Of a stretch of 64,000 bases of DNA, positions 54,635 through 64,000 are shown piece after piece; the stretch's first letter is position 1, and every line of letters starts with the position of its first letter. A program made the position numbers and the translations under genes. Below the pieces are notes generated by a model that was not told the origin of the DNA, ran no database searches, and saw only the letters and a program-made list of their open reading frames with translations. Origin of the DNA: Diphasiastrum complanatum (taxonomy: Eukaryota > Streptophyta > Lycopodiopsida > Lycopodiales > Lycopodiaceae); assembly GCA_029204225.1 (NCBI GenBank), contig CM055098.1:52222728-52286727 (forward strand), written 5' to 3'.

Positions 54635-57600
54635 ACAAGTAAAGGCTTTTTACATAACCAGATCTAAGCCAAGTTTGGCTCTAAAAGTCTCAAACTTTTC
54701 TTTACTTAAAGCTTTCGTAAATATATCAGCAACTTGTAACAACGTAGAACAGTGTACAATACTTATATCTTCATATGGTAGCTTCTCACACACAAAGTGA
54801 TATTTTATCTCAATATGTTTTGTCCTTGCGTGAAGGCATGATTCTTAGCCAAATGTATTCCACTTTGACTGTCACAGAAAATAACAGTAGGATTTACCTG
54901 CTTCATGTCAATTTCACATAACAACTTATGTAGCCAAACAGCTTCCTGGGTAGCAGAACTTAACGCTTTATATGAAGAAAGAGAAATAGTATCTTGCTTC
55001 TTGCTAGACTATGAAAAACAACCGCTACCAAAATTGAAGGCATAACCTGTTGTTGACTTTCTATCATCTATACTTCCTGCCCAATCAGCATCAACATAAC
55101 CTTGCAACTTAGGTAAAACACTTCGTCTTTTGTAGATTAGGCCAAGGTTAGGTGTACCTTTCACATACCTCAAAATCCTTTTTGCAACTTTCCAATGGTC
55201 CATAGTGGGTGATGACATGAATTGGCTAATCAAACTTACAGCATAGCAGATATCAGGACGTGTAGTCATAAGATATATCAAACTCCCAACTAGCTGACGA
55301 AATGGAGTAGCGTCAACATGTGCACTGTCATCAATACAAGATAGTTTCTTACCAGCTTCGCAAGGGGTGATGGAAGGTTTGCACTCTATCATGTGAAATC
55401 TCTCCAATATCTCGCCCACATACTTGTTTTGACATAATCTGATATCACTGCCAGTTTGCCATACTTCGACACCCAAGCAATAGTGCATAAGATCTAAATC
55501 TGTCATCTCAAACTGCTTGCATAAGTTGGCTTTGATAGAACGAGTGAGGTTCTCATCATTGCTCGTGATAATAATATCATCAACGTAAAGTACAATCAAG
55601 GCAATGCTATCATCATTTATAAGAACATAAATATTTGGATCTGAATTTGTTCTTACAAACCCATGAGAAAGAAAGTAATTGTCAATGCGTCCATACCATG
55701 CACGTGGCGCTTGCTTAAGGCCATAAAGTGCTTTGTGTAGTTTACATACCTTCTGTTCTTGCCCTTTTGCCATGAAGCCCTATGGTTGGACCATGTAAAC
55801 TTCTTCCTCTAAGTCACCATTCAAAAATGCGGACTTCAGATCCATTTGATGGATCTTCCACCCAAAATGAGATGCTAGGGCAATAATAAGGCATAGCGTA
55901 GTCCACTTAGCCACTGGAGCAAATGTCTCTTCATAGTCAATTCCTTTGCTTTGCTCATAACCCTTCACTACTAGGCGTGCCTTATGCTTTGCTATCGTGC
56001 CATCCGCATGAAACTTTGTTCTAAACACCCATTTGTTGTCAATGGGTTTCTTTCCAAGTGGTAGATCAACCAACTCCCATGTATCATGCATGTGGATGGA
56101 TTCTATCTCCTCTTCCATTGCCCTTTGCCACTCTTTGTGATCTTTTGTCTCATCAAAGGTCAATGGCTCTCGACACTTCAAAATGTCACTCATTAGGGCA
56201 TAGTTCACATGATAACGATCGAGAGACTTCCTTTCCCGCGTTGATCTTCTCACTTCTCCTTGTGTGCTGAATCCTGGTTGGTTTAGCTTTGCGTCCTTCA
56301 TGATCTTCTCATACCATTTTGGTATCTTAGATTCAGGTGATACACTACGTAGAGAGTATGTATCCCAAGGAGTGTCCAAGTAATGTCTCTTACTTCCAAC
56401 CGGTTTCTCCTTTATTGCTCCTATTGGCAAGTACCTCCCCCTAGGCTCTTGAATAGGTGGTGTCCTTTCATACTCGCCCTCTCGACTCTCATTTTCACGT
56501 GCATCATCTTGTGGAGCATCTTCCTCATGTTCTTCCTCCAAAATTGTGGGAAGTCTTTTGATGCTTTCACCACTTGCATGGTCTTCATCTTCATACCTAT
56601 GCATCTCATCAAAGATTACATCCTTGCTAATGTGAATCTTGTTGATTGCAGGATCAAAACACCTGTATGCCTTCGTCCTCTCGTCATAACCGACTAAGAT
56701 ACACTTGATTGCTTTGGCATCAAGTTTCTTCCGCTCCTCCTTTGGCACATGTACATAGGCCTTACATCCAATGACACGAAACTTGTCGATTTTTGGCTTT
56801 CATCCTGTAAATGCTTCTTCGGCAGTCACATTTGGAACCGCAACTGTAGGGCTCTTGTTTTGCAAGAACTTTGCCGCATTGCACGCTTCCGACCAAAGTG
56901 AATCGGTCAAGCTTCATCATGGAGCGTGCACTCTCCATAATAGTCCTATTTTTCCTTTTAGCTACACCATTACTATGCGGTGTGTGTGACTGTGTGAATT
57001 GTCTTTTGATGTCGTGTTCCTTGCAAAAGTCCTCAAAATCATCAGATTTGTATTTGCCCCCTCTATCAGATCTTAGCACTTTGATGCGTGCATCCAGTTG
57101 GTTCTCTACCAAAGTCTTGAACTCCTTGAAGCAAGCAAAAGCATCAGATTTCTTCTTCAAGAAATAAATCCATGTCCTCCTAGAGTAATCATTTATGAAA
57201 GTCATAAAATAATATGCTTTTCCCAACGACATGGTCTTCATTGGGCCGCACAGGTCGTTGTGAATGAGTTCTAGCGGTTTCTTAGCTCTTGCAGCTCCAC
57301 CTTTCTTGAATGTCTCCCTGTGATGCTTTCCCATGACACATCCTTCACATATTGCATGATGATCATCTTGCAATGCCGGTAACCCAGTTACCATCTTCAG
57401 TTTTGCCATCAATATCAAGCTCCCATAGTTCAAATGACCAAGTCTTCTGTGCCACAACTCAGATTGAAAGGCTGTTGAGATAGCCAAACCATATTCTCCT
57501 GGTTTTGCAGCATTCAATTTATAAAGGCCACAATTACTATCTCTATAACCCTTCGCCACCACTTTATGGTTGTGGTTCATATCCCTCATAAGGCATCCAT

Positions 57601-57655
57601 CCGTGACAAATTCAACCTTAAGATGTTGGCTGATGTAAGTTAGATGACTTTCTTG
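54635..57655 (-). pseudogene. Copia-E pol block (protease end, integrase, RT, RNase H)
   Basis: Reading leftward from 57655: the protease end (LTYISQHLKVEFVTDGC) and an intact integrase zinc domain (LWHRRLGHLNY, CEGCVMGKHH). The core has HNDLCGPM and RSDRGGKY, but the E motif reads GVAKRKN (Glu to Lys), which would abolish integration. Frameshifts occur near 56930 and 56755. RT is good from KWVFRTKFHADGTIAKHKAR through HQMDLKSAFLNGDLEEEVYM. A stop follows at 55777-55779, then YGLKQAPRAWYGRI and intact YVDDIII. RNase H shows YVDADWAGSIDDRKSTTGYA, a stop at 55009, then a damaged C-terminal part to KALSKEKFETF. It complements the gag-protease half at 60812-61830, which lies in the opposite orientation. 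Confidence 0.9.
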
Positions 57656-57852
57656 GAATAAATGTACTCAGTTGTAATGAAGCTTCGAGTTAGTTAAGTT
57701 TTATGTATTGTCGTGCTATACCAACAAGGTTAATATAGATTTTGTAGTAAATAATGTTGAACCCACAGAGGACAACATTAGAAAGTTATGTATATGGTAA
57801 AATTTATGATTTATTTTGAGTGTTGAATCTCTGCAAAATAATCAGCAAGGTT

Positions 57853-59328
57853 TCACTCCCAATCCACGTAAAGACTGAAAAGTTCTGGATAGGCCATATT
57901 TACATTGATCAGCAAACCTGCATCATCAAAAGCGCCTAAATCTGCAACACCTTTTGGTTTGTACACTTGGAACTGCGATTTCCGCTTCCAAAATTGTCGC
58001 TTATTGTCTTCATTTTGCAAAAATTGAAATTCTTTAATACGAATGTATTTGAGAGCATACATAGCAGAAGAGCCTATGTATAACTCGGTTGAACCGAAAG
58101 GCACAACTTGGAGTTTTCTCTAAATTATGCCCCAGCAGAGACATCCTTTCTGCTAGATAGATAACCAAAGAAAGTCGTCCTTTTCCCATGGTGTCTTCTA
58201 GTCATTGAAGGCGATGCCTACTACGCCTGACAGCATCATATAATCCACACGCCATTGTAACTCAATCTTAAAATCTTGTGGAAACCACCTCTAGAATCAA
58301 TCAACAAATGCATTGAATCTTTCAGCACATACCTTTGACTGGTTTCGACGTAGTCGCTTTTCTTGAGTAGCTGTTGTTGCCAAATCTTGAGTTTGCAACT
58401 CAGTAGCTAACTTTTGCTCTTCTAGTTGCTGTTTGAGATCTGACAACTCCTGTTCGAGCTTGTCGATCTTCTCTACTGCCTCCAAATATTCTGGATGGTC
58501 ACCCGAGCAAGCAAGCACAGTTTGAAGTTGTTGTGTTAGATCATCTATTCTCAGCAGGGCCTGTACGTATTCGTTGTGAGAGTCTGGCCCGTTGCAAGTT
58601 TGGGTGGCTTCAATAGACAACTCCTTCAACTCAGCCAACTCTTCTTCGACTAGCGCCTTCACATCTTTGAGTGGTTGCAGGAACTCAACTCGAAAATTAT
58701 CGAGCATCTCCCCTTGGAGCTGGTTCAGTTTCGAGAGGTCTATTATAATAGATCCTACATTGCTGCACAAGGCAAGCACAGTTCTGTCTTTATTCGTATT
58801 GCTCACTCCTCCTGCAGATGTTTCTGGAGAGTAACTTTGTGTTTATTTGCATCCAACAGTTGTTGTTTTAAAGAATCAATATTAGTCTGATAAGTTACAA
58901 ACTTGGCCTCGATTGCCTTATTGACTTTCTTCAAAGAATCAGCTTTCTTGATTGTAGTTTGAAGCTGTGTTTCGAATGATTGATTTCGTTCAATCAGTTG
59001 AGTGTTGTCTGATTCGAGCGAATCTATCTTCTCGTAAGACTCCTTAAGAGAGTCTATGAATTTTCTCTCTGAATAAACAAACTCCATGGTCATCTTCTGA
59101 TGATATTTATCGTACTCGTATATTTCAGCCATCAATTTTTTGGCTTTCTCTATCATGGTGTGGAACCACTAGGGCTGGTTGTCAGGTTCATCCTCTTGGT
59201 CATCCGCTGCCCCAGTGTGGCCTATTGTCGCTGCTCAAGCCCTGCCTGAAGTGTCGGACTGATTTGAATCTTCATCTGAGGTGCTTAAACTCTTCCTTTG
59301 CTTATGTGAGGTTGAAGCAGAGGCTGGC
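57853..59328 (-). pseudogene. Coiled-coil gene, C-terminal half (inverted relative to its N-terminal half)
   Basis: On the minus strand, from the LTR edge at 59328, the frame reads KPASASTSHKQRKSLSTSDE, a stop, an acidic linker, another stop, then two long coiled-coil segments. These are MIEKAKKLMAEIYEYDKYHQ...LQKHLQEE and, shifted by one frame, a segment with KALVEEELAELKELSIEA and IDKLEQELSDLKQQLEEQK. After FNAFVD-stop the same frame continues through several stops (FKIELQWRVDYMMLSG, VPFGSTELYIG) to a terminal domain ending ELFSLYVDWE-stop at 57853. Heptad-like Leu/Ile spacing is clear. The first codons follow in frame from SSK at 54304 if one AAAG is counted once. The function is unknown. 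Confidence 0.7.
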
Positions 59329-59550
59329 TTTTCTTATTTCGACGGCACCATGTGTGCTTAGTTCTAGAATTATTGGGCCGTCTTTCTTTTACGAGCCCTT
59401 TGAGTGCTTTTAAGCAAATTTATCTTTGTACTTGCTGATAAGTTGAATATACAGTTTGAGGTGAGCTATTCTGTTGTCTTGTCTTGTTGCACTTGATGTT
59501 GTGTTGTGGTGATTGATCCGGTTGGGTGTTTAAACTGTGTTTTCTTAACT
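59329..59550 (+). repeat. Copia-E 5' LTR (plus orientation, 5' end shortened)
   Basis: Reverse-complement match of 54305-54526, ending GTTTTCTTAACT directly before a primer site. It lacks about 32 bp present at the start of the partner LTR and abuts the coiled-coil gene at AAAG. Confidence 0.8.
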
Positions 59551-59563
59551 TGGTATCAGAGCC
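59551..59563 (+). other. Copia-E primer binding site (initiator tRNA-Met type)
   Basis: TGGTATCAGAGCC follows the LTR with no gap. Confidence 0.92.
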
Positions 59564-60811
59564 CTTGGTGGCTTGAATCACCAGACAAGAGCAGAGAGCT
59601 AGGAATTTACGACGGTTTGTTGGCTAGGAAGCACAAAACCGAGTCTGTGGAGATTCGTGGAATAGCTCAAAACTATAAGAAGATTCAGAGGTAGGGGATT
59701 GTCAGCTGAATCAGAGGGCAAGCAAAGATTGAAGCTGGAAAATCTTCTGAAGGGCTGCTTAGCGTTAGTGATTGGTTTGAATCCAATCGAACACCGTTTG
59801 AAGAGCGGTTTGGAGCAGAATATTGCCTACTGTAGAGCAACCTCAGAGGGATAGGTAGCTGCTCAGGTAGATTCTCAAGAAGATCAGATAAAGCCCAAAA
59901 TTATCTTCTTCTTTGACAGCTGGGGTTTCAAGAAGGGAAAAATCATTTCTCTCTCAATATAAATCAATTTTTTAAGTTGTAAAGTGCTAAAGGTGGGCGT
60001 CCTAGCAGTGCGACCCTGCCTGTAAGAAGCTGTGGGCAGCCGTGGAGCATTGGAAGAGATAGAGTGATCAGCAAGGTCTGCCATAGTTGGAGAAAGTTTC
60101 AGAAGAAGGAGAAGAGAGAGGGCTCGCGGATCAGCTGCGCGGCCAGTCCAAATAGACCTGCAGCTGTTGCAGGTGTGTTGTGTATGGAGGGAGCGTTATT
60201 CGATGCACAGAATCATGGACATTCGTTGATCGACCTCCACACTAGTTCGATGGTCAGGATCGGGCAACTGAGGACTAATGCGAGCCATTCGATGTAGAAG
60301 AGCCATTAGATGGCTAGTGAAAAGGCCTGAAGGGGTCTGAAGTGCAAAGTGCATTGCAACTTTATTAAAAATCTTCAAACTGAAATAATTGTTGGGTCCC
60401 AAGTTTTTGAAGGGTGAAGTTTCCTCACACTGAAGAAACAGTTCAAAAACCCAAATTGCCCATATTTTCAACTCCTTTAGCCTATTTTGGCCAAACGAAA
60501 GGTTATAGCCTCCAAACGAAGGGCACCCTGACTGAACCTGCAAGTACGGTACACCAAAACAGAGTGATTGTCGCAGAGAAAGTGTTCGGAGCATGCCAGA
60601 AGTGATTTCACCATTCCACTGGGCAAGTAGTTGGTAGTTGGTGACAAGAAGCATTTCGGAAAGCGACGCCAATTTGGCTTTCAATTTGGCGAAAGAGCGG
60701 CGGGTGGCCTAGTAAGCCAAAAATTGCAGGTCATTATTTGTGATTTTTGACATCACGATTGGCTTCGACTACGCTTTATAGCCTACAGGTGGAGTTTCAA
60801 GTAGTTTGGAG
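59564..60811 (+). other. Copia-E long 5' leader
   Basis: About 1.25 kb lie between the primer site and the gag ATG, roughly twice the leader of Copia-A or Copia-B. An antisense open frame of 162 codons (60196-60684) has no recognisable domain and is probably chance. An insertion within the leader is possible but not visible. Confidence 0.6.
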
Positions 60812-61830
60812 ATGGCAAACATCAATGAGGCAATTTTGGGCGATGCAAGCAAACTTGATGGGGCTTCTAACTACTACATCTGGAAATTCAAAATGAAGAG
60901 CATTTTGATGGAGAAAGAGTTATGGGAGATTGTGGCAGGTATTGAAATCCGACCAAATACCACTCCAGGTGATATGAGGGCCTTTGATAAAAAGGCGCAG
61001 AGAGCATTGTCCTTCATCAATCTTTTAGTGAAAGACCATGTGATCACTCATATAAGTGATGCCACGACGGCTAGGGGAGCTTGGGAAGCTCTTAGAATGC
61101 AATTTCAAAGTTGAAATCCAGCTCGAGCCATGTTCTTGAAGTCGAGATTGAACGCAGTAAGGATGGAAGAAAGTGAATCAGTGGGATCTTTCTTCACCAG
61201 GATAAAGGAGCTGAGAGATCAACTTGTAGCAATTGGAGAACCAATTAGGAACGTTGAATTGGTAAATACCACAATGAGCGGTGTCTTGAAAGGGCTAGAT
61301 GTTTGTGAGCGGCATTGCTTCGAGGGAGAGGTTGCCTACTTTTGAAGACTTCCATGGAATCATGTTGCAGGAAGAGCAGCGTCGCGAAGTGGTGAAGTCA
61401 AGGCAAACCCCACAGGAGGATCAAGCCTTGCTTGCTAAAGGCAAGCAGAAAGGATGGAAAAGAATTTCCAAAAAATCCAAGGATGATGTTGACGAGGCAG
61501 AGTCGTCATCAAAAGAGAAAAAGAAGAAGAAAGGCAAATGTTACTATTGCCACAAACCAGGTCATTGGGCACGCGAGTGTTACAAGAAGAAAGCGGACAT
61601 AAAGGCGGAAAAAGTGACTCAACAAGGTAACATTGCCGAAGATGATGGAGAAGATGACGAGACAAGTGTCTTCTCATCGGCATTGGCATCCTAGGTTGAT
61701 GATGGTGCCAGATAGTTCATAGATTCAGGCGCCACAAGGCATATGACCGAGAAACGTGATTGGTTTGAGAAATTCTCACCAATCCATGATGGGGATAAGG
61801 TCACTCAAGCCAATGGGGAGGAATACCAAT
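60812..61830 (+). pseudogene. Copia-E gag and start of protease
   Basis: Gag begins MANINEAILGDASKLDG with NYYIWKFKMKSILMEKELWE. A TGA near 61112 follows FQS, and the frame resumes ARAMFLKSRLNAVRMEES. A frameshift near 61310 leads to the C-terminal gag part (LPTFEDFHGIMLQEEQRRE) and an intact zinc knuckle CYYCHKPGHWAREC. Two stops (61692-61694 and about 61714) precede the protease FIDSGATRHMTEKRDWFEKF. Homology ends near 61830 (GEEYQC), just where the inverted pol block at 57655 would continue after a gap of roughly 30 codons. Confidence 0.88.
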
Positions 61831-61844
61831 GTAGCAAAAATGCG

Positions 61845-62200
61845 AAAAACCCGAAAAATCTGAAGGTGCTCTCAGACTAAAGGTATGCAAATTTTGAAAG
61901 TGCCCTTAAACTGAAGGTATGTAAATCCTGAAGGTGCCCTTAGACTGAAGGTAGCGAAGAAGGCAAAAAAGCCGAAGGTGCCTTAGACTGAAGGCATCAA
62001 AAAAGCCGAAGGTGCCTTAGACTAAAGGAAGCGAAAAAGCTGAAGGTGCCTTAGACTAAAGGCAGCAAAAAAATCGAAAAAGGCAAAGGTGCCTTAAAAT
62101 TGGTTTCTAAGGCATTCTGGCCACTTTGTCGCATTTTTTGCGAAGGGGCGAAAAAGATGAAGGTGCCTTAAAATGGTTTCTAAGGCATTCTAGCCACTTG
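61845..62200 (+). repeat. Minisatellite-like tandem repeat
   Basis: Seven or so imperfect copies of a module built on 'aaggtgccttagactgaagg' and 'agcgaaaaagccg', with period about 35-45 bp. The last two copies end instead in 'ttaaaat.ggtttctaaggc'. It starts beside the broken copia protease. Confidence 0.85.
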
Positions 62201-62998
62201 GCCTGGAGCTTGCCCCTTACATGGCTTAGCCCAACTAGCGTTGCTACATTGTATGTATTGTATATAACAGACCACTAGTAGCTTAACATGTTGCAAAAAA
62301 AAAAAGCAACATGCAGTAAAATATAAAATCTAAAATCCATTAAACTTTTTAATAGTTGTTTAGAGCTCATAAAATGCTCATAAAAAAATAGAGGCAGCAC
62401 ATTGTGCCTCGTAAAAAGTAAAAGAGTACAAGCCTTAAAAACATTTTGGGTCATAATATAAATTGCCAAGACAATCCTTTAGGCTTGGAAGACGTCTTTT
62501 GAGTCTAGTTGGTTTAACAGCTGTTCAATAATGGCTTGGCCTAAAGACCTTGCTATAATTTGATGACCATGTCATAGATTGTAAAGGTTGCTAAAAAAAA
62601 CCATTCCCAAATGTGTAAGGCTGTAAACCTTGAGCTTCAAATTTCAACAATGACCAACAAGATGTTAAATTTTGGTAGGCCAAATTTTAAATCTTAACCA
62701 AAAATCTTTAAAGTTGCTGTCTATTAAGGCTGAAGTCTTCATAAAGTTTTCATTTTTCTTTGTCATTATGTAGCTCACGCGTCCTTTGGAAAGCTAAACT
62801 TTTAAAGACGTCCGTCATAGTTGAAAAGGAAACTGCGCCCTTCAAATTTCAAGTCCACGTGGGCAGTCGTTCCAGTCAAAGTGGGTGGTATCCGTCGTAC
62901 CATTAACACCTTCAGTGTCACCCGTCGTCAGGACGCTGGCTGGCGCTAGTGGTATCCGTATTGGAGGTTTGACCGTCATTTTGACGGTTGCAGCGTAC

Positions 62999-63068
62999 TA
63001 GTTCACGGATCTATCAACAATTCAAATCCCCTTTAGTTCACGGATCTATCAACAATTCGAATCCCCTT
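62999..63068 (+). repeat. Perfect-length 35-bp tandem duplication
   Basis: 'tagttcacggatctatcaa' and the following 16 bases occur twice in immediate succession (62999-63033 and 63034-63068) with one base difference. This suggests a recent slippage or a short target-like duplication. Confidence 0.92.
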
Positions 63069-63374
63069 AATTTTAAAAGCACTGCATGGAATGAGAATCT
63101 TTCTATGGTTACCTTTGAAAACAGGAATATTTTTAACTTGGCGAGCTATAAAGGATCGCCTAAATTTTAAACCATTTTGTGCATTGTGTTTCGACATCTT
63201 GAGATTAGTTTACTTCATGATAGAGGTAGCCACAAAACGTGTATGGATATAGATTGGTACAGAGGTAAAATAAAGGTGCTAGAAAGAGAAATTGGGGGTT
63301 AGAGAGAGAAAAGGAAGTGTGGCAATATGAGTCTAGAGGGGAAGAGAAAAATAGATAGGGGCTGGGGAGGGAGG

Positions 63375-63375
<1 letters not shown>

Positions 63376-63412
<37 letters not shown>
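63376..63412 (+). repeat. (GA)n microsatellite
   Basis: About 37 bp of GA repeats inside a longer purine-rich stretch (63340-63420). Confidence 0.97.
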
Positions 63413-63419
<7 letters not shown>

Positions 63420-63540
63420 GTGCCATGATTTTTTCTGTACAAAAATTTCGACATTATCTTATGGAAATGCACTTTGCATTTTATATAGATCACTAGCTGT
63501 TACTTTATGCGATAAACAAGACATAATATACAGGCCATAT

Positions 63541-63770
63541 TGCAAGATGGTTACTTTTATTGACCGAATTTGACATTCGAGTTGTGGTTCGTAAGGGTAA
63601 ACAACATTATCTCGCCATGTTTCGAGAATTGAATCCACACCAATTAATACTGAGGTGGATGGTGAACTTCCAGATGCTGCGTTATTCTATGTTGAAGCAG
63701 TAGCTGAGTGGGCAGCATATATTGTTGCGTATCTAATGAGCTCACTCACCGATGGATCCAGGCCTGCGTT
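63541..63770 (+). pseudogene. Ty3/gypsy RNase H C-terminal fragment
   Basis: Short blocks in two frames fit the end of gypsy RNase H and the linker: LLLLTEFDIRVVVRKGKQH, then VDGELPDAALFYVE and WAAYIVAYLMS. In relatives with this wording the order is QEFD..VxDRKGKxN, then PDExLF and WYADIVNYL. The fragment is short and frameshifted, and no core motifs remain. Confidence 0.6.
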
Positions 63771-63779
63771 TGTCAAAGG

Positions 63780-64000
63780 ACCAATGTTCCTAGACCAAGC
63801 AGGAAGAGGAGCAGATAAGAGAGTATCCTTATCGATCGATACTTGAATATCTCATATACGCAATGGTCCATACAAGAGCTGACATCTCTTTTGTTGTAAG
63901 CTCACTCAGCCAATATATGGCTAATCTTGGCATTACCCATTGGAAGGCTCTCATAAGAGTCATGAGGTATATTCGAACTACCATGGACCAGTGCATCTGC
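63780..64000 (+). pseudogene. Copia RT/RNase H connection fragment, runs off the window
   Basis: The frame REYPYRSILEYLIYAMVHTR, DISFVVSSLSQYM and THWKALIRVMRYIRTT matches the copia segment normally written GSLMYxMxxTRPD..HWxAxxxILRYL. Pro of the TRPD motif is Ala here. The element continues beyond 64000, so completeness cannot be judged. It begins directly after the gypsy remnant, so one was joined to the other by insertion or deletion. Confidence 0.8.

Larger units (their letters stand above)
62201..63540. other. Noncoding stretch
   Basis: No family motif was seen on either strand. It contains the 35-bp duplication and the GA microsatellite listed separately, and a duplicated 'ccgtc.t.gacg' type motif near 62890-62990. 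Confidence 0.5.

Noticed and set aside
60196-60684. 162-codon minus-strand frame in the Copia-E leader
   Set aside because: It shows no known motif and lies antisense in a long leader; kept as noncoding unless expression is shown.

Overview
This window reads as repeat-dominated nuclear DNA of a land plant with a large, retroelement-rich genome. The evidence is many Ty1/copia elements primed by initiator-tRNA-Met-type sites (TGGTATCAGAGC and variants), Ty3/gypsy chromovirus pol fragments with a chromodomain-like tail, AT-rich background, long CT/GA microsatellites, and GT-AG-like intron traces in the only non-retroelement coding remnants. I cannot name the lineage from sequence alone. I recognise no intact host gene and see no rRNA, tRNA, CRISPR array or prokaryotic operon. 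The only two long intact reading frames (about 1,350 and 1,316 codons) are copia gag-pol polyproteins.

Layout. 1-2.65 kb: noncoding, two CT microsatellites and an 80-bp duplication. 2.65-17.9 kb: a clean three-layer nest. A decayed chromovirus is split at 3490/15594 by a minus-strand copia (Copia-A). The 5' LTR of Copia-A is in turn split at 9052/14914 by a plus-strand copia (Copia-B) that has two apparently identical 653-bp LTRs, a TGTAG target duplication and an intact polyprotein. 17.9-19.9 kb: a 1,010-bp LTR with internal-type sequence on both sides. 19.9-26 kb: noncoding with one divergent direct repeat. 26-34.3 kb: a mosaic of gypsy gag-protease, copia gag, copia RT/RNase H, gypsy pol, a lone LTR and a decayed Copia-B relative. 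34.7-38.8 kb: a copia whose 5' half is on plus and whose pol is on minus, meeting inside the protease motif. 38.8-42.2 kb: noncoding with small tandem repeats. 42.2-46.7 kb: a minus copia with both LTRs but no RT core. 47.2-47.8 kb: another LTR of the Copia-B family. 48.9-51.1 kb: a minus gypsy pol carrying a repeat-rich insert.

51.3-53.3 kb holds two convergent, non-retroelement coding remnants of a family I do not recognise. 53.5-61.8 kb is best explained as one coiled-coil gene, hit by one minus-strand copia, then rearranged by one inversion. The two gene halves join in frame across a 4-bp AAAG duplication, and the two copia halves complement each other at the protease. 61.8-64 kb: a minisatellite, a 35-bp duplication, a GA run and edge fragments of gypsy and copia pol.

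Working together: only Copia-B looks capable of autonomous activity. Its gag, protease, integrase, RT and RNase H motifs, primer site, purine tract and TATA-bearing LTRs are all in place. Copia-A is the next best. Everything else is relic sequence that records the order of insertions, deletions and inversions.
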